The translations under genes and the position numbers were made by a program. Below, in pieces: positions 56,505-64,000 of a DNA stretch of 64,000 nucleotides (position 1 is its first letter; every line of letters starts with the position of its first letter). This DNA comes from Pseudorhizobium tarimense (GTDB lineage: Bacteria; Pseudomonadota; Alphaproteobacteria; Rhizobiales; Rhizobiaceae). The stretch covers positions 124,001 through 188,000 of the forward strand of contig NZ_JALJRA010000009.1 in NCBI RefSeq assembly GCF_022968135.1, written 5' to 3'. Under the pieces are notes generated by a model, which saw only the letters and a list, made by a program, of their open reading frames with translations, ran no database searches and was not told the DNA's origin.

Positions 56505-56867
56505 GCTGGTGCGCTCGACGATTTCGGTACCGGCTATTCCAGCCTCAGCTACATGCGCCGTTTGCCGGTCGACCGGATCAAGGTGGATCGCTCATTCATC
56601 CTCGACCTGGAGAAGGACGCCAGCGCCCGCGACATCATGCGCACGATCGCCGTAATGTGCCAGAACCTCGGCCTGCAGTGCATCGTGGAAGGCGTCGAGA
56701 GCCACGCCCAACTGCAATTCCTCGCCACCGCCGGTTGCGACGGCTATCAGGGCTACCTCTTCGCCCGGCCGATGCCGGAGAAGGCAATTGGAGGCTATCT
56801 GCGGAACAGGAACAGCTGCGGCAGATGGCATGAGGCCCATGCCAGAGCCGTGAGCACGTTAATCTGA
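56505..56867 (+). pseudogene. C-terminal fragment of an EAL-domain c-di-GMP phosphodiesterase
   Basis: About 120 codons. ALDDFGTGYSSLSYMRRLPV, then DRIKVDRSFILDLEKD, ARDIMRTIAVMCQNLGLQCI, VEGVESHAQLQFLATAGCDG and YQGYLFARPMP: the last third of an EAL domain, including DDFGTGYS and the catalytic-loop EGVE. The EAL signature and everything before it are gone; the homology breaks near 56510 and an in-frame stop lies at 56484. It cannot be an active phosphodiesterase. The internal ATG at 56553 could still give a protein. Confidence 0.85.
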
Positions 56868-57448
56868 GCATCGGGCTGTCTTCGGCATCATTGGTGGAGC
56901 GACAATAGGTCCATGTTGATTGCCTTTTAGATGGTGACTTCCGTCCAGAGATAGCGGCGAGTTCCGATGCGGCCGAGGAAGGTGACGCCCTATTCTTGCT
57001 CTGAGGAAGCGGCATAGATGCCGCTTGGCCGGATCCTTCATCCAATGTGTATCGGTTGCCGAATGATGGGCGAGCTGATGAGCCCTGGCGGAGCGCCTGC
57101 GGTGCTACATGGTGCATAGCTTATAGCAGCACACCAGTGGGTGCCCAAGCATCAGCCCACAACGTCAAGAACCAGTGTGCTCCCATCTTGTACTTTCAAG
57201 TGCTTCGATCATAGTGACCAACGTACGACGTTCCTCGGACGCGAACGGTTTCAAAGCCGTAGCAATGGGTTCCTGAAAGAGTTCTTCAGCAGTACCTTTG
57301 TGCGATCAATATTTTAAGCGATCAGGTCTTCTAAGGTGACACCGAGGGCAGACGCAGTCCTGGCGAGCGGTTACAGATCGGGCTCTCGTTGGCCGCTCCC
57401 TCTCGCCGTGTGAACCGGCCGGCATCTTGCCTGGTGGATTTGGACTAG
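56868..57448. other. gene-decay zone with regulator remnants
   Basis: No intact gene. It holds the EAL fragment border, a short minus-strand XRE fragment (57314-57405) and a weaker minus-strand remnant (57165-57300) that reads ATALKPFASEERRTLVTMIE, similar to a MarR-type C-terminus. The part 56868-57164 shows nothing I can identify. Confidence 0.5.
57314..57405 (-). pseudogene. XRE-type regulator fragment
   Basis: On the minus strand the frame reads GQREPDL, a TAA stop, then PLARTASALGVTLEDLIA and a stop. This is the end of a Cro/CI-type helix-turn-helix (compare REPDLATLVRIAAALGTTPN in the next gene). The DNA-binding part is missing. Confidence 0.6.
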
Positions 57449-57802
57449 CTAAGACCCATTCTTCGAGCGTTTATTCCGATCAGCCGCGACAACAGCTTCT
57501 GCCTGGATTACACACAGCTCCAAGTCTTGAAGGGTCATCCCGCTTGCCGCGTTAGCGAAGCGGTCAAGCAACGCAGAAACTTGGGGATCCTCGTTGGGAG
57601 CAGCGTTTATTCCTAGAAGCCAGTTTGGGGTGGTGCCAAGGGCGGCGGCAATCCGTACAAGCGTAGCCAGATCAGGTTCTCTTCGTCCCGATGCGTAGTG
57701 AGCATAGCGTCTCTCGTCCAAACCGACGCGGCGTGCCGCCTCCGCATTTGATATGCCGAGCTGCTTTGCACGTCCTTGGAGCTGTTTAGAAAGAATTTCC
57801 AT
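57449..57802 (-). CDS. XRE/Cro-CI family regulator
   Basis: 117 residues from the ATG at 57802; the longer frame runs into the divergent LysR gene and is rejected. HTH_3 domain (about 8-62): GRAKQLGISNAEAARRVGLD, ERRYAHYASGRREPDLATL, LVRIAAALGTTPNWLLGINA. C-terminal helical part (LLDRFANAASGMTLQDLELC). Probably an autorepressor: a perfect inverted repeat abuts its start codon. Confidence 0.88.
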   Translation of the reverse strand: MEILSKQLQGRAKQLGISNAEAARRVGLDERRYAHYASGRREPDLATLVRIAAALGTTPNWLLGINAAPNEDPQVSALLDRFANAASGMTLQDLELCVIQAEAVVAADRNKRSKNGS

Positions 57803-57819
57803 AGGAACATTCTGTTCCT
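57803..57819. promoter_or_regulatory. inverted repeat at the XRE gene start (candidate operator)
   Basis: AGGAACA-TTC-TGTTCCT, a perfect 7-bp inverted repeat directly upstream of the XRE ATG. Bound repressor would block transcription or ribosome access. GAACA half sites recur at 57841 and 57862. Confidence 0.6.
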
Positions 57820-57853
57820 TGGAAACACCAGTCTGGCCACGAACATTATGGAG

Positions 57854-57866
57854 TGTTATAAGAACA
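57854..57866. promoter_or_regulatory. second, weaker inverted repeat in the XRE/LysR interval
   Basis: TGTT-ATAAG-AACA, with GAACA half-site character as in 57803-57819. It lies about 30 bases before the LysR ATG, so one regulator could control both divergent genes. Confidence 0.35.
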
Positions 57867-57895
57867 AAATGTAGCCATTCGGTTTGAGGCGCGCC

Positions 57896-58804
57896 ATGGA
57901 ACTTCGCCAGCTTTCCTACTTCGTGGCAGTGGCCGAGGAGCTGCACTTCGGCAGGGCGGCAGCGCGGATGTGTATTGCCCAGCCGGCGCTGAGCACGCAG
58001 GTCCAGGCGCTGGAGAAGCATCTGGGGGTGCAGCTGCTGCATCGCACGACCCGGAAGGTGGAGCTGACACGGGCAGGGGAGGTCTTCTACGACCGCTGCA
58101 TCAGGATCCTCGGTGATATCAGCCTTTCGACAGAGCTGGCGCGCTCTGCTGACGGCAAGGGATCGCGGGAAATCCGGATCGGCACGATCTATCCGGCCAC
58201 CATCGGTGTCCTGCCGTCATTCCTGTCGCGCATTGCAAGGAAGTGCCCCGGTATCCGCATCCACACCGCCAGCGGCTCCACCGGTGGCATCATTCGCAGC
58301 ATAGAAGCAGGCCAGCTCAATCTCGGCTTCATCCGGCCGGTGGAAAACATCGGCTCGCTGAGGTTCTTCTCCATCTCGCATGAGCGCTATCTTCTGGCAG
58401 TCCAGAAGGACAGCCCGCTTGCAGCCATGGAGGATGTCGGGATCGAGGATCTGCGTGATCAGAAGATTATCTCCTTCTCCCGCTCCAACCTGTCTTACAC
58501 GGAGCGTTATTTTGCTGAGAAGTTCGAGGAGCATGATCTGGCAGGTCGTGTTGCCTATAGCTGTGATGACACCTTCTCCATGGTCTCACTTGTTTCGGCA
58601 GGTCTTGGCGTTGGCTTTGTCCCGGAATGGACACGGGATCTTCCCAACCGCAGCATCGAACTGAAGAAGGTGAGGGGAGTGGACTTGAAGATCGGGTTAG
58701 GTGTGGCCTGGAACAAGGAAGATCCGACTGCTGGGCGCGATGACATCATCGACATTGCAAGATCCCTGGCACGGCCGGCGGGCCGGCGCCTGCGTGCTGC
58801 CTGA
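57896..58804 (+). CDS. LysR-family regulator
   Basis: 302 residues from the ATG at 57896 (TGAGG 7 bases upstream). HTH: MELRQLSYFVAVAEELHFGR, AAARMCIAQPALSTQVQALE. Effector domain (about 90-295) of the CatM/BenM-like type (IRIGTIYPATIGVLPSFLSR; SGSTGGIIRSIEAGQLNLGF). It probably acts on the small downstream gene or an unlinked aromatic/nutrient pathway; not determinable. Confidence 0.92.
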   Translation: MELRQLSYFVAVAEELHFGRAAARMCIAQPALSTQVQALEKHLGVQLLHRTTRKVELTRAGEVFYDRCIRILGDISLSTELARSADGKGSREIRIGTIYPATIGVLPSFLSRIARKCPGIRIHTASGSTGGIIRSIEAGQLNLGFIRPVENIGSLRFFSISHERYLLAVQKDSPLAAMEDVGIEDLRDQKIISFSRSNLSYTERYFAEKFEEHDLAGRVAYSCDDTFSMVSLVSAGLGVGFVPEWTRDLPNRSIELKKVRGVDLKIGLGVAWNKEDPTAGRDDIIDIARSLARPAGRRLRAA

Positions 58805-58856
58805 TGCTGCGGGCGAATGATTGGCGTCAGAGACAACCAAAGATACGGAGGTGCCT

Positions 58857-59108
58857 ATGGTGATAATGACTGAAAAGCAGATCCCTGACTTCGTCAGCGA
58901 TATCGTGGCGACCGGCTGCGACATCCGGGCGGTGGCCGATTTCTACGTCATTGCCGACGCCGATCTGCCGGACGATGTCTATGAGGCAGTCGAGCCGGAG
59001 CTGATACGAATTTCCGAGACCTATGGTGAGCGCGACCATCTGAAGGCGCAGATCACCAACTACCTGTACTCGATCGGCAGATGTTATCCCCCTCCGGTAG
59101 TGCAGTAG
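58857..59108 (+). CDS. small hypothetical protein downstream of lysR
   Basis: 83 residues, ATG at 58857 with GGAGG 6 bases upstream. Acidic and soluble: MTEKQIPDFVSDIVATGCDI, FYVIADADLPDDVYEAVEPE. No family recognised. Follows lysR by 52 bases and may share its transcript. The next 260 bases (59109-59368) show no gene I can support. Confidence 0.7.
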   Translation: MVIMTEKQIPDFVSDIVATGCDIRAVADFYVIADADLPDDVYEAVEPELIRISETYGERDHLKAQITNYLYSIGRCYPPPVVQ

Positions 59109-59368
59109 GAGAATGCGAGGCAAGGTAGCTTGCAATTGGCAGTATATGCGCGGCAGCTAATGCGCGCAGGCGTGATAACTACCGTTTCGAAGGCTACACG
59201 TTTCGCGCCTTCCTTATCTTTTCCGGCATTAGCGGGGCGGGAGTTCGTCATATTGACGCCCGATCCGACAAAACAGCTGCGGATGGCCAAGCCCCACATA
59301 TTCGATTTCATTTGAAATGGCGCGCCGGACGAGATGAACCCGGGCACTCCTATGTCATTGTAGCAGCT

Positions 59369-60169
59369 CTATAATATAGCGGAGCCGATATGAATGCTCG
59401 TGGCAGTCTCTTCATTGGCATTGAGCTGAAGTAGCTGCCATCGGCTTGGCGCGATAAAATTCTTCGGCGGCAGTATGATCCAGCCATCGTCGTCACCGAC
59501 GGCGACAAAGTCACCTTTGGCTACACAGAGCGCCGTTAACGCGCAGACAAATGCGGCTCGGTCGTCGTGATTGACGACAGCCGCGAGGTTCGACGCTAAC
59601 TGCCTGCCCGGAAGGCAATGCGAAATCAACAACGCAAGAACGCCTTCCGTCGCGAGGTGTTTGTAAAAGGTGTCGGAGCGGTCGCCTCTACGCGCCGCGA
59701 GACGCTCAGGGTCCGCGATCATCATGCCGAGGAACGAGCTCGGGAATGCCTCGACCAATGCCTTTTCGTCGATGGCAAGGTCATGCCGTGAGGAACACAG
59801 GTCTGCATGCCTGACTACGTGACCTACGCAGGTATTGGCATGCAGGTTCAGAAGTTTGCCGACCGGAGCGCTCGATTGTCCTGGCTTGCCAATGAGAGGG
59901 CGAAGGCGCCGTGTCAGCATCCGCTCTGCTCTCCGGTAGCGGCCGATGATTTCAAAGCCGCGCCTGATGGGGCCGTCGAAAGCGGCGGCCAAAATGGGCT
60001 GCCCTCCCGCGAGCCCCGCGATGGCCTGCTCTCTCTCCGGCTCGATTGCCCGGAACCTAGCGTTGCGCCAAGACACGGTCGTGCTTGACCATTCCAGCCT
60101 GCAAATGGCGCTTGACCGCCTCGCGGGCGAGCAGCCTACATCGATCCCTATGACCGCACCGCTTTCCAA
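59369..60169 (-). CDS. DUF429 domain protein (predicted RNase H-fold)
   Basis: 266 residues, TTG start at 60169 with AAGGAG 6 bases upstream. DUF429 features: GAVIGIDVGCSP (first strand with Asp), AAAFDGPI (second acidic strand), KLLNLHANTCVGHV, and EAFPSSFLGMM. The fold is predicted to be RNase H-like nuclease/ATPase; function unknown. Third gene of a tight three-gene operon (17 bases after the previous stop). Confidence 0.75.
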   Translation of the reverse strand: MESGAVIGIDVGCSPARRSSAICRLEWSSTTVSWRNARFRAIEPEREQAIAGLAGGQPILAAAFDGPIRRGFEIIGRYRRAERMLTRRLRPLIGKPGQSSAPVGKLLNLHANTCVGHVVRHADLCSSRHDLAIDEKALVEAFPSSFLGMMIADPERLAARRGDRSDTFYKHLATEGVLALLISHCLPGRQLASNLAAVVNHDDRAAFVCALTALCVAKGDFVAVGDDDGWIILPPKNFIAPSRWQLLQLNANEETATSIHIGSAIL

Positions 60170-60186
60170 TAGCTCTCCTTGCCCGC

Positions 60187-61107
60187 CTACTCGGCTTCAA
60201 TATCGTCAGCCAAAGTGGCCGACACGAAAGTGATACGCCAGCGGCTCACCGGAACAGGCTCATCATGCACGCTGGGTTCGCGATAGCGCGAAATGATTGA
60301 AGCCACGTCGTCAGGAATCGATTGAGAAACTTCCGGAACCTGTGGAACACCTTCGCCCCCAGCCGGTCTACCTCGCCTCTCCGCAAGACGGTTGCGCACT
60401 TCCGTCGGCGTAGGAGGGATCGCAAATCCGATCGCGCGCCGGCCGCCAGACGACACCGCATAAAGAGGGGCGGGGGCACCACCCGGCGAGAATGCGAATG
60501 GTCCGACGGGGAGCACCGTCGGCGGACAAAAAATTTCACTCAACGGAAAAATATGCGGGGAAATTACGCGAAGGCTTTTGTTGCTGGTGCGCAGCGCGCG
60601 GGTACTCGCCGCTTTAACAAGCCGCTCGATCAAGTAGCCGTCAACTAAGTTGACCCCCGCCACATGCGAAACGCCGTCCGTGCGTGCGAGCGTGCAGGTA
60701 TGGGCCGGGTGATAGAGGATATACAACGGATAGGTTGCCGATCCGGGCACGCGGGCGGTATCGCAAAGTGTTTCTACCTGAAGCTTGCCGCCTTTGCCCG
60801 ACGTGTGCAGTAATTCTCGATATGCGTGCCGCGTCCACTTTTCCCCTTCACCGTAAGCTTGCTTTGCTTGCAGCAAGATGCGGAGAAATGTGCCGTCCGT
60901 CTGGTTGACGAAGTTCCATTCCATGTCTGCGCCGGTGACAGGCTCGTTGGGAAAATCCACGATCACTCTCCCGCTCCCGGCCGTGATGAGGCTTCCCATC
61001 ATCAGGTCGGTGACCGTCTCCTCCCGGAAACGACGACGCAGGTGCCGTCCACGCTCTAGGAAACTCTCTACAAATGGCGGAAATTGGTGAGCAAGATAGC
61101 AAAGCAT
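60187..61107 (-). CDS. DUF6615-like protein, possible PD-(D/E)XK nuclease fold
   Basis: 306 residues. LCYLAHQFPPFVESFLERGR and RFREETVTDLMMGSLI at the start, then GADMEWNFVNQTDGTFLRIL-LQAK, which fits an Asp/Glu ... Gln-Ala-Lys nuclease-type core. QVETLCDTARVPGSATYPLYILYHPAHTC follows. I recall this pattern from the DUF6615 family but cannot confirm it. The C-terminal 100 residues are Pro/Arg-rich. Seven bases after the previous gene stop: likely coupled. No activity is established. Confidence 0.65.
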   Translation of the reverse strand: MLCYLAHQFPPFVESFLERGRHLRRRFREETVTDLMMGSLITAGSGRVIVDFPNEPVTGADMEWNFVNQTDGTFLRILLQAKQAYGEGEKWTRHAYRELLHTSGKGGKLQVETLCDTARVPGSATYPLYILYHPAHTCTLARTDGVSHVAGVNLVDGYLIERLVKAASTRALRTSNKSLRVISPHIFPLSEIFCPPTVLPVGPFAFSPGGAPAPLYAVSSGGRRAIGFAIPPTPTEVRNRLAERRGRPAGGEGVPQVPEVSQSIPDDVASIISRYREPSVHDEPVPVSRWRITFVSATLADDIEAE

Positions 61108-61114
61108 AGATAGA

Positions 61115-61678
61115 CTATTTCTGTACCTGGCGTGGTCTACGTTGGCGGCGGGGAACCTTCATTTTATCGGCACTCCACAAAGTGCGATCAAGCGTGCGCA
61201 GGGTGACGTTTTCAGCCCGTGCTTTGTCGCGGCAGAGCGCGACGTACTCCATCCATGAACTGAAGGTGTAGTTCGTAGACCCTCCGACAGAATTCATCGC
61301 CCGCACATCAAGGATGGGGTAATGATCAGGGAAGGCGAAGTGAAGAATGACGCTGGCCATAGGCCAATCAACGCCGCGCAAGGCAAGTAGTGCGCCCATT
61401 TTGAGACGCTCGCTCGTCGCGGAGAACGCGACCCGCGTTATTTCCTGAACATCCTCCGCACTATTTTCGCTTACAAGATTCCGTGTGCGACCGCCGCGCC
61501 ACTTCCAGGTAGCAACACCCTGCAGGTCTTCCAACGTCATCGATCCCCGGGCTTGGGCTTCTGTCATACGGTGGCCCAAAGCCACATCGTCAGCATAGCT
61601 GTATGACTTCGCGAGCGATTCAATTTCTTCGTTGGTCAGTGAAATCTGCAAACTCTCTCCCGCGGTCATTAGCAACAT
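61115..61678 (-). CDS. HhH/glycosylase-fold-like hypothetical protein, first gene of three-gene operon
   Basis: 187 residues (ATG at 61678, or 61669). The core GALLALRGVDWPMASVILHF-AFPDHYPILDVRAMNSVG resembles the helix-hairpin-helix and Asp region of DNA-glycosylase-like proteins: a Gly-Val/Pro turn, then an Asp before a helix. The basic C-terminus (KMKVPRRQRRPRQVQK) could bind nucleic acid. No known function. The promoter should lie at 61679-61736 or beyond; downstream genes follow at 7 and 17 bases. Confidence 0.65.
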   Translation of the reverse strand: MLLMTAGESLQISLTNEEIESLAKSYSYADDVALGHRMTEAQARGSMTLEDLQGVATWKWRGGRTRNLVSENSAEDVQEITRVAFSATSERLKMGALLALRGVDWPMASVILHFAFPDHYPILDVRAMNSVGGSTNYTFSSWMEYVALCRDKARAENVTLRTLDRTLWSADKMKVPRRQRRPRQVQK

Positions 61679-61736
61679 TTATCAAAGGTCTGTCCGAAAT
61701 GCTCGTATGGCGCGCCAATAGATATGCAGTGCTCTT

Positions 61737-62826
61737 TCATGGCCCCACCAATTCAAAGAACGTCCCGCCGGATTCATGGCAAAACAGATCCCCCTCAATG
61801 TAGACCTTGGCGCGGGTCCACCCCTTCACGCTGTCAGGCGGCGCGCTGCACACGACCGACATGACGTTGTCGGGCCCGATGGCAGCCTCCACTACAATAT
61901 TCTCGCCGTATTGGGTGCGGGTAAATGCGGCGCCGGGAACAAGACGGGCGAGATAGGCCTGCAGCGCGTCGTCTTGCGCCGCCGACGGACATTGAGGGAA
62001 TTCCGTTGGCGTCTTCCATTTGCGCTGAAAAGCCCCCGCGTCAGGGACTCCCGGTCGATCGGCTGCGGGTCATGAATGGGCGTCCTTCTGACCGCACCAG
62101 GTATCCGCACCTCCCGCTCTGTCACGGGAAACTCAAACGCCGGCGCTTGAAGCGCTTCCTGCTGCGCCGCCGCCAGCTGCGCAGCATCTCCTTTCACGTC
62201 GTTGGGCTGGATGCTCGGCCTGACAGGCTCGTGAATCCATGCGCCGAGCGAACCGCCCCGGCTATTCTGCCCCGTTTGCGCCCATGCCAGAAGGCGCTTG
62301 TGGCTTTCCGCCGCCTGCTCCTTCGTCACGGCCCGCATCTATTCCATGTTGGGAAGGAAGCTCGCGCCGGGATTCTCGAAGAAGGCCTCCAGCGATCCAT
62401 ACGCCAGCTCGATGCGTGTGCGAGTAATAGGGTTCAGCAGGATGTTATCGAGCCTGTCCCCCAGCGCAGATTTTCGGCGCGGTTATTCTGGCGGTTGGTG
62501 TCGATGTGATCGACGACGTAGTCGGACGAAGGGCACGTCCCGTGAAAGGCCGTCGCCACGATGCGGTGCACGACATGGCCCGCCAGCTCAGGGTAGCCCG
62601 TATGCCAGTTGAGAGTGCCGAACGTCCAAATCTCGTCGAGAGGTCGAACGCGGCGTAGCGGGCGCGCGCGGCGCAGAACGGCTCCGTTGTCGCGCACGCG
62701 ATAGAGCTCATCCTTGGATGAGACATCGACTTCCTTCTCGAAAACGAGAAGCAGTTCAGAGAGGGGCGGCTGCGCGGCAGGAGTTTCCCGCACCGGCATC
62801 CGCGCAAACGCATCCGTGTCGTGCAT
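61737..62826 (-). pseudogene. decayed HNH endonuclease (HNH_3 / phage-type)
   Basis: GGAGG precedes the ATG at 62826. Frame 1: SELLLVFEKEVDVSSKDELY, VVHRIVATAFHGTCPSSDYV and VDHIDTNRQNNRAENLRW (the HNH motif). A base is lost near 62451, then RLDNILLNPITRTRIELAYG. A TAG replaces Trp (PNME-stop-MRAVTKEQAAESHK). A second lost base, in a G run near 62034, leads to KWKTPTEFPQCPSAAQDDAL and ENIVVEAAIGPDNVMS, ending GGTFFELVGP-stop. Restoring two bases gives exactly 364 codons. Confidence 0.85.
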
Positions 62827-63009
62827 GGCACGCCTCCATGGATTGTTTCCGGGATTTTCATCAGCCTTGCCAGTTCACAACTGGTGCTGGATTCTTGATG
62901 GCCGCAGTAATCTAGGTGCCAGGCGCAGCCTTATGCTCACTTGCACGAGGGGAATTCTGCCGGGCGGCTCCCCCAGAGTCATGAGAGGAGTGTGGGCGCA
63001 GCAGGAGCT

Positions 63010-64000
63010 TCAAACCTTTTCCGTAATGCGCAGCAGATGGGTCGCCCGCGTCTCTATGACGGCGCGTATGGCTTTGAGGACATCGTGAGCATTGCCCGCC
63101 GCCTCGAACTCTGCAGCCAATGCGTCGGCCTCACCCCTGATCCTGTCGGCGAGATCGGCGATGTCCTTCACAAGAAGCCGCTGTGCGCCCCTCGTCTCCG
63201 GCACGTTCCGCTCCCCGATCGCCATCGCGAGTTTCTTCGCAAGCCGCGCATAAGCGGCGGTGCAGACTACGTCATACAGCGGCGCAAGGTCCGGAACACG
63301 CTCCCGGTAGAGCAGCGCATAGTTCTTGCCGTGTGCGTCGGCATTGCCGACGAGATAGTGAAAAACCAGCATGCGGATAAAGCCAAGGCGATCCGCCGCC
63401 GGCCGGGCTGTCGCCCGGTCGATCAAGTCGAACGACGCCTTTACCCCCGGCCCGCCTTCCTCTTCGTATTTGAGTTCGGGCGGCACGCTCAGCGCCTGAC
63501 AGAAATCTTCCTGATGCAGGCGGGTGATAGACCCGTTCTTGTGCTGCACGCGGTCATAGCGCTTCACCAGCAGGAACGAGACCGCGCCCGCGCGGCGCAT
63601 TTCAACGGCGGGCACCGGCAGCCCGAGGCGCGCAAGGCGCAGGCAGAACAGCTCGTTCTCGACGGTGCCTTCCAGCGCCTGGATGAACGGCTTCAGGATA
63701 TGGGTTGTTGGCCGGCCGCCTTTGGCAAGGCCGATGCTTTCGCCTTCGACACACACGGCGAGCTTGTCCTGCGCGCCCGCGAGGGAAAGGCGTACGCCTT
63801 CCTGCCCGCCCAGCAGCGGGCGGTCGCGCAGCTTGCCGATTAGCTCTTCGAGCCGCTCTGTCCCGAGAATTTCGACGCCATCATCATCCGACGATGGCGG
63901 CGTCTGCCCCGCCGGGTAGAGCGATAAGGCCCCCGCGCATTCCCCGCCGATGACTTCCAGCAGGCCGAAGGCATTGCCTTCGGAAATCCCGAGCGCCCCG
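63010..64000 (-). CDS. HipA-type serine/threonine kinase toxin (5' end outside window)
   Basis: The minus-strand frame is open from the window end to the stop at 63010, at least 330 codons; the N-terminus lies beyond 64000. HipA motifs: SLAGAQDKLAV (nucleotide loop), HILKPFIQALEGTVENELFC, LLVKRYDRV, catalytic MLVFHYLVGNADAHGKNYAL, and metal-binding APLYDVVCTAAY. HipA phosphorylates GltX to induce dormancy in E. coli. A HipB-like antitoxin would be expected just upstream, outside the window. Confidence 0.9.
   Translation of the reverse strand, partial: GALGISEGNAFGLLEVIGGECAGALSLYPAGQTPPSSDDDGVEILGTERLEELIGKLRDRPLLGGQEGVRLSLAGAQDKLAVCVEGESIGLAKGGRPTTHILKPFIQALEGTVENELFCLRLARLGLPVPAVEMRRAGAVSFLLVKRYDRVQHKNGSITRLHQEDFCQALSVPPELKYEEEGGPGVKASFDLIDRATARPAADRLGFIRMLVFHYLVGNADAHGKNYALLYRERVPDLAPLYDVVCTAAYARLAKKLAMAIGERNVPETRGAQRLLVKDIADLADRIRGEADALAAEFEAAGNAHDVLKAIRAVIETRATHLLRITEKV

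Noticed and set aside
57165..57300. MarR-type C-terminal remnant as a separate gene
   Set aside because: About 45 codons with only loose similarity; kept as a comment in the decay-zone entry.
59130..59368. possible integrase or other gene remnant on the plus strand after the small gene
   Set aside because: A few suggestive residues only; no recognisable motif or border repeat could be found.

Overview
The window looks like chromosomal DNA of an alphaproteobacterium of the Rhizobiales, most likely Rhizobiaceae. It is GC-rich. It carries the cell-cycle genes chpT, ctrA and sciP within 3.6 kb, GANTC sites in front of ctrA, rhizobial-style intergenic palindromes, and full liv, urt, ure and pyrimidine-degradation clusters of rhizobial layout. 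Genus and species cannot be fixed from the sequence alone.

Layout: 1-2.5 kb holds the end of a TrmH-type RNA methyltransferase, a membrane coiled-coil protein and a DUF1134 (EipA-like) envelope protein. 2.7-6.3 kb is the cell-cycle block: chpT, a single-domain receiver, ctrA, a FliJ-like gene and sciP, with a dead GNAT gene inside it. 6.5-7.0 kb is a dead phage-type DUF2793 gene. 7.4-13.0 kb is a branched-chain amino acid ABC operon (livHMGF, a small membrane gene, livK-like). 13.8-18.1 kb is a two-gene signalling unit: an NCS1-permease/histidine-kinase fusion and a LuxR-type response regulator. 18.8-24.6 kb is the urea ABC transporter urtABCDE. 24.7-31.8 kb is an esterase followed by the urease operon ureD-A-B-(LprI-like)-C-(GNAT)-E-F-G. 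A frameshifted Crp/Fnr gene with an FNR-type box and an RND efflux pair follow (31.8-37.2 kb). 37.4-45.8 kb and 51.8-54.5 kb form a split reductive pyrimidine-degradation locus: an NMT1-type ABC importer, cupin, dihydropyrimidinase, carbamoyl-amino-acid hydrolase, RutR-like TetR regulator, and the two dihydropyrimidine dehydrogenase subunits. Between its halves lie a yeiH/LysR pair, a trehalose-synthase-like GH13 enzyme and a chemoreceptor. 54.7-59.1 kb holds small genes (DUF2325, DUF423, truncated haemoglobin), gene remnants and a divergent XRE/LysR pair. 59.4-64 kb looks accessory: a tight three-gene operon of poorly known proteins, a dead HNH endonuclease and a HipA-type kinase cut by the window end.

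Main theme: nitrogen scavenging. Urea is imported by Urt and split by urease. Pyrimidines are probably imported and degraded to ammonia, CO2 and a beta-amino acid. Amino acids enter by Liv. Two near-identical RutR-like operator sites, one in each pyrimidine block, suggest joint control by the TetR regulator at 45.1 kb. The permease-kinase fusion next to urt could sense a nitrogen compound; its ligand is not readable from sequence.

Most notable: the permease-kinase fusion with an internal eight-cysteine cluster, the three-gene DUF6615/DUF429/HhH-like operon, and five decayed genes that can be reconstructed base by base or nearly so. No tRNA, rRNA, CRISPR array or intact insertion sequence was seen.
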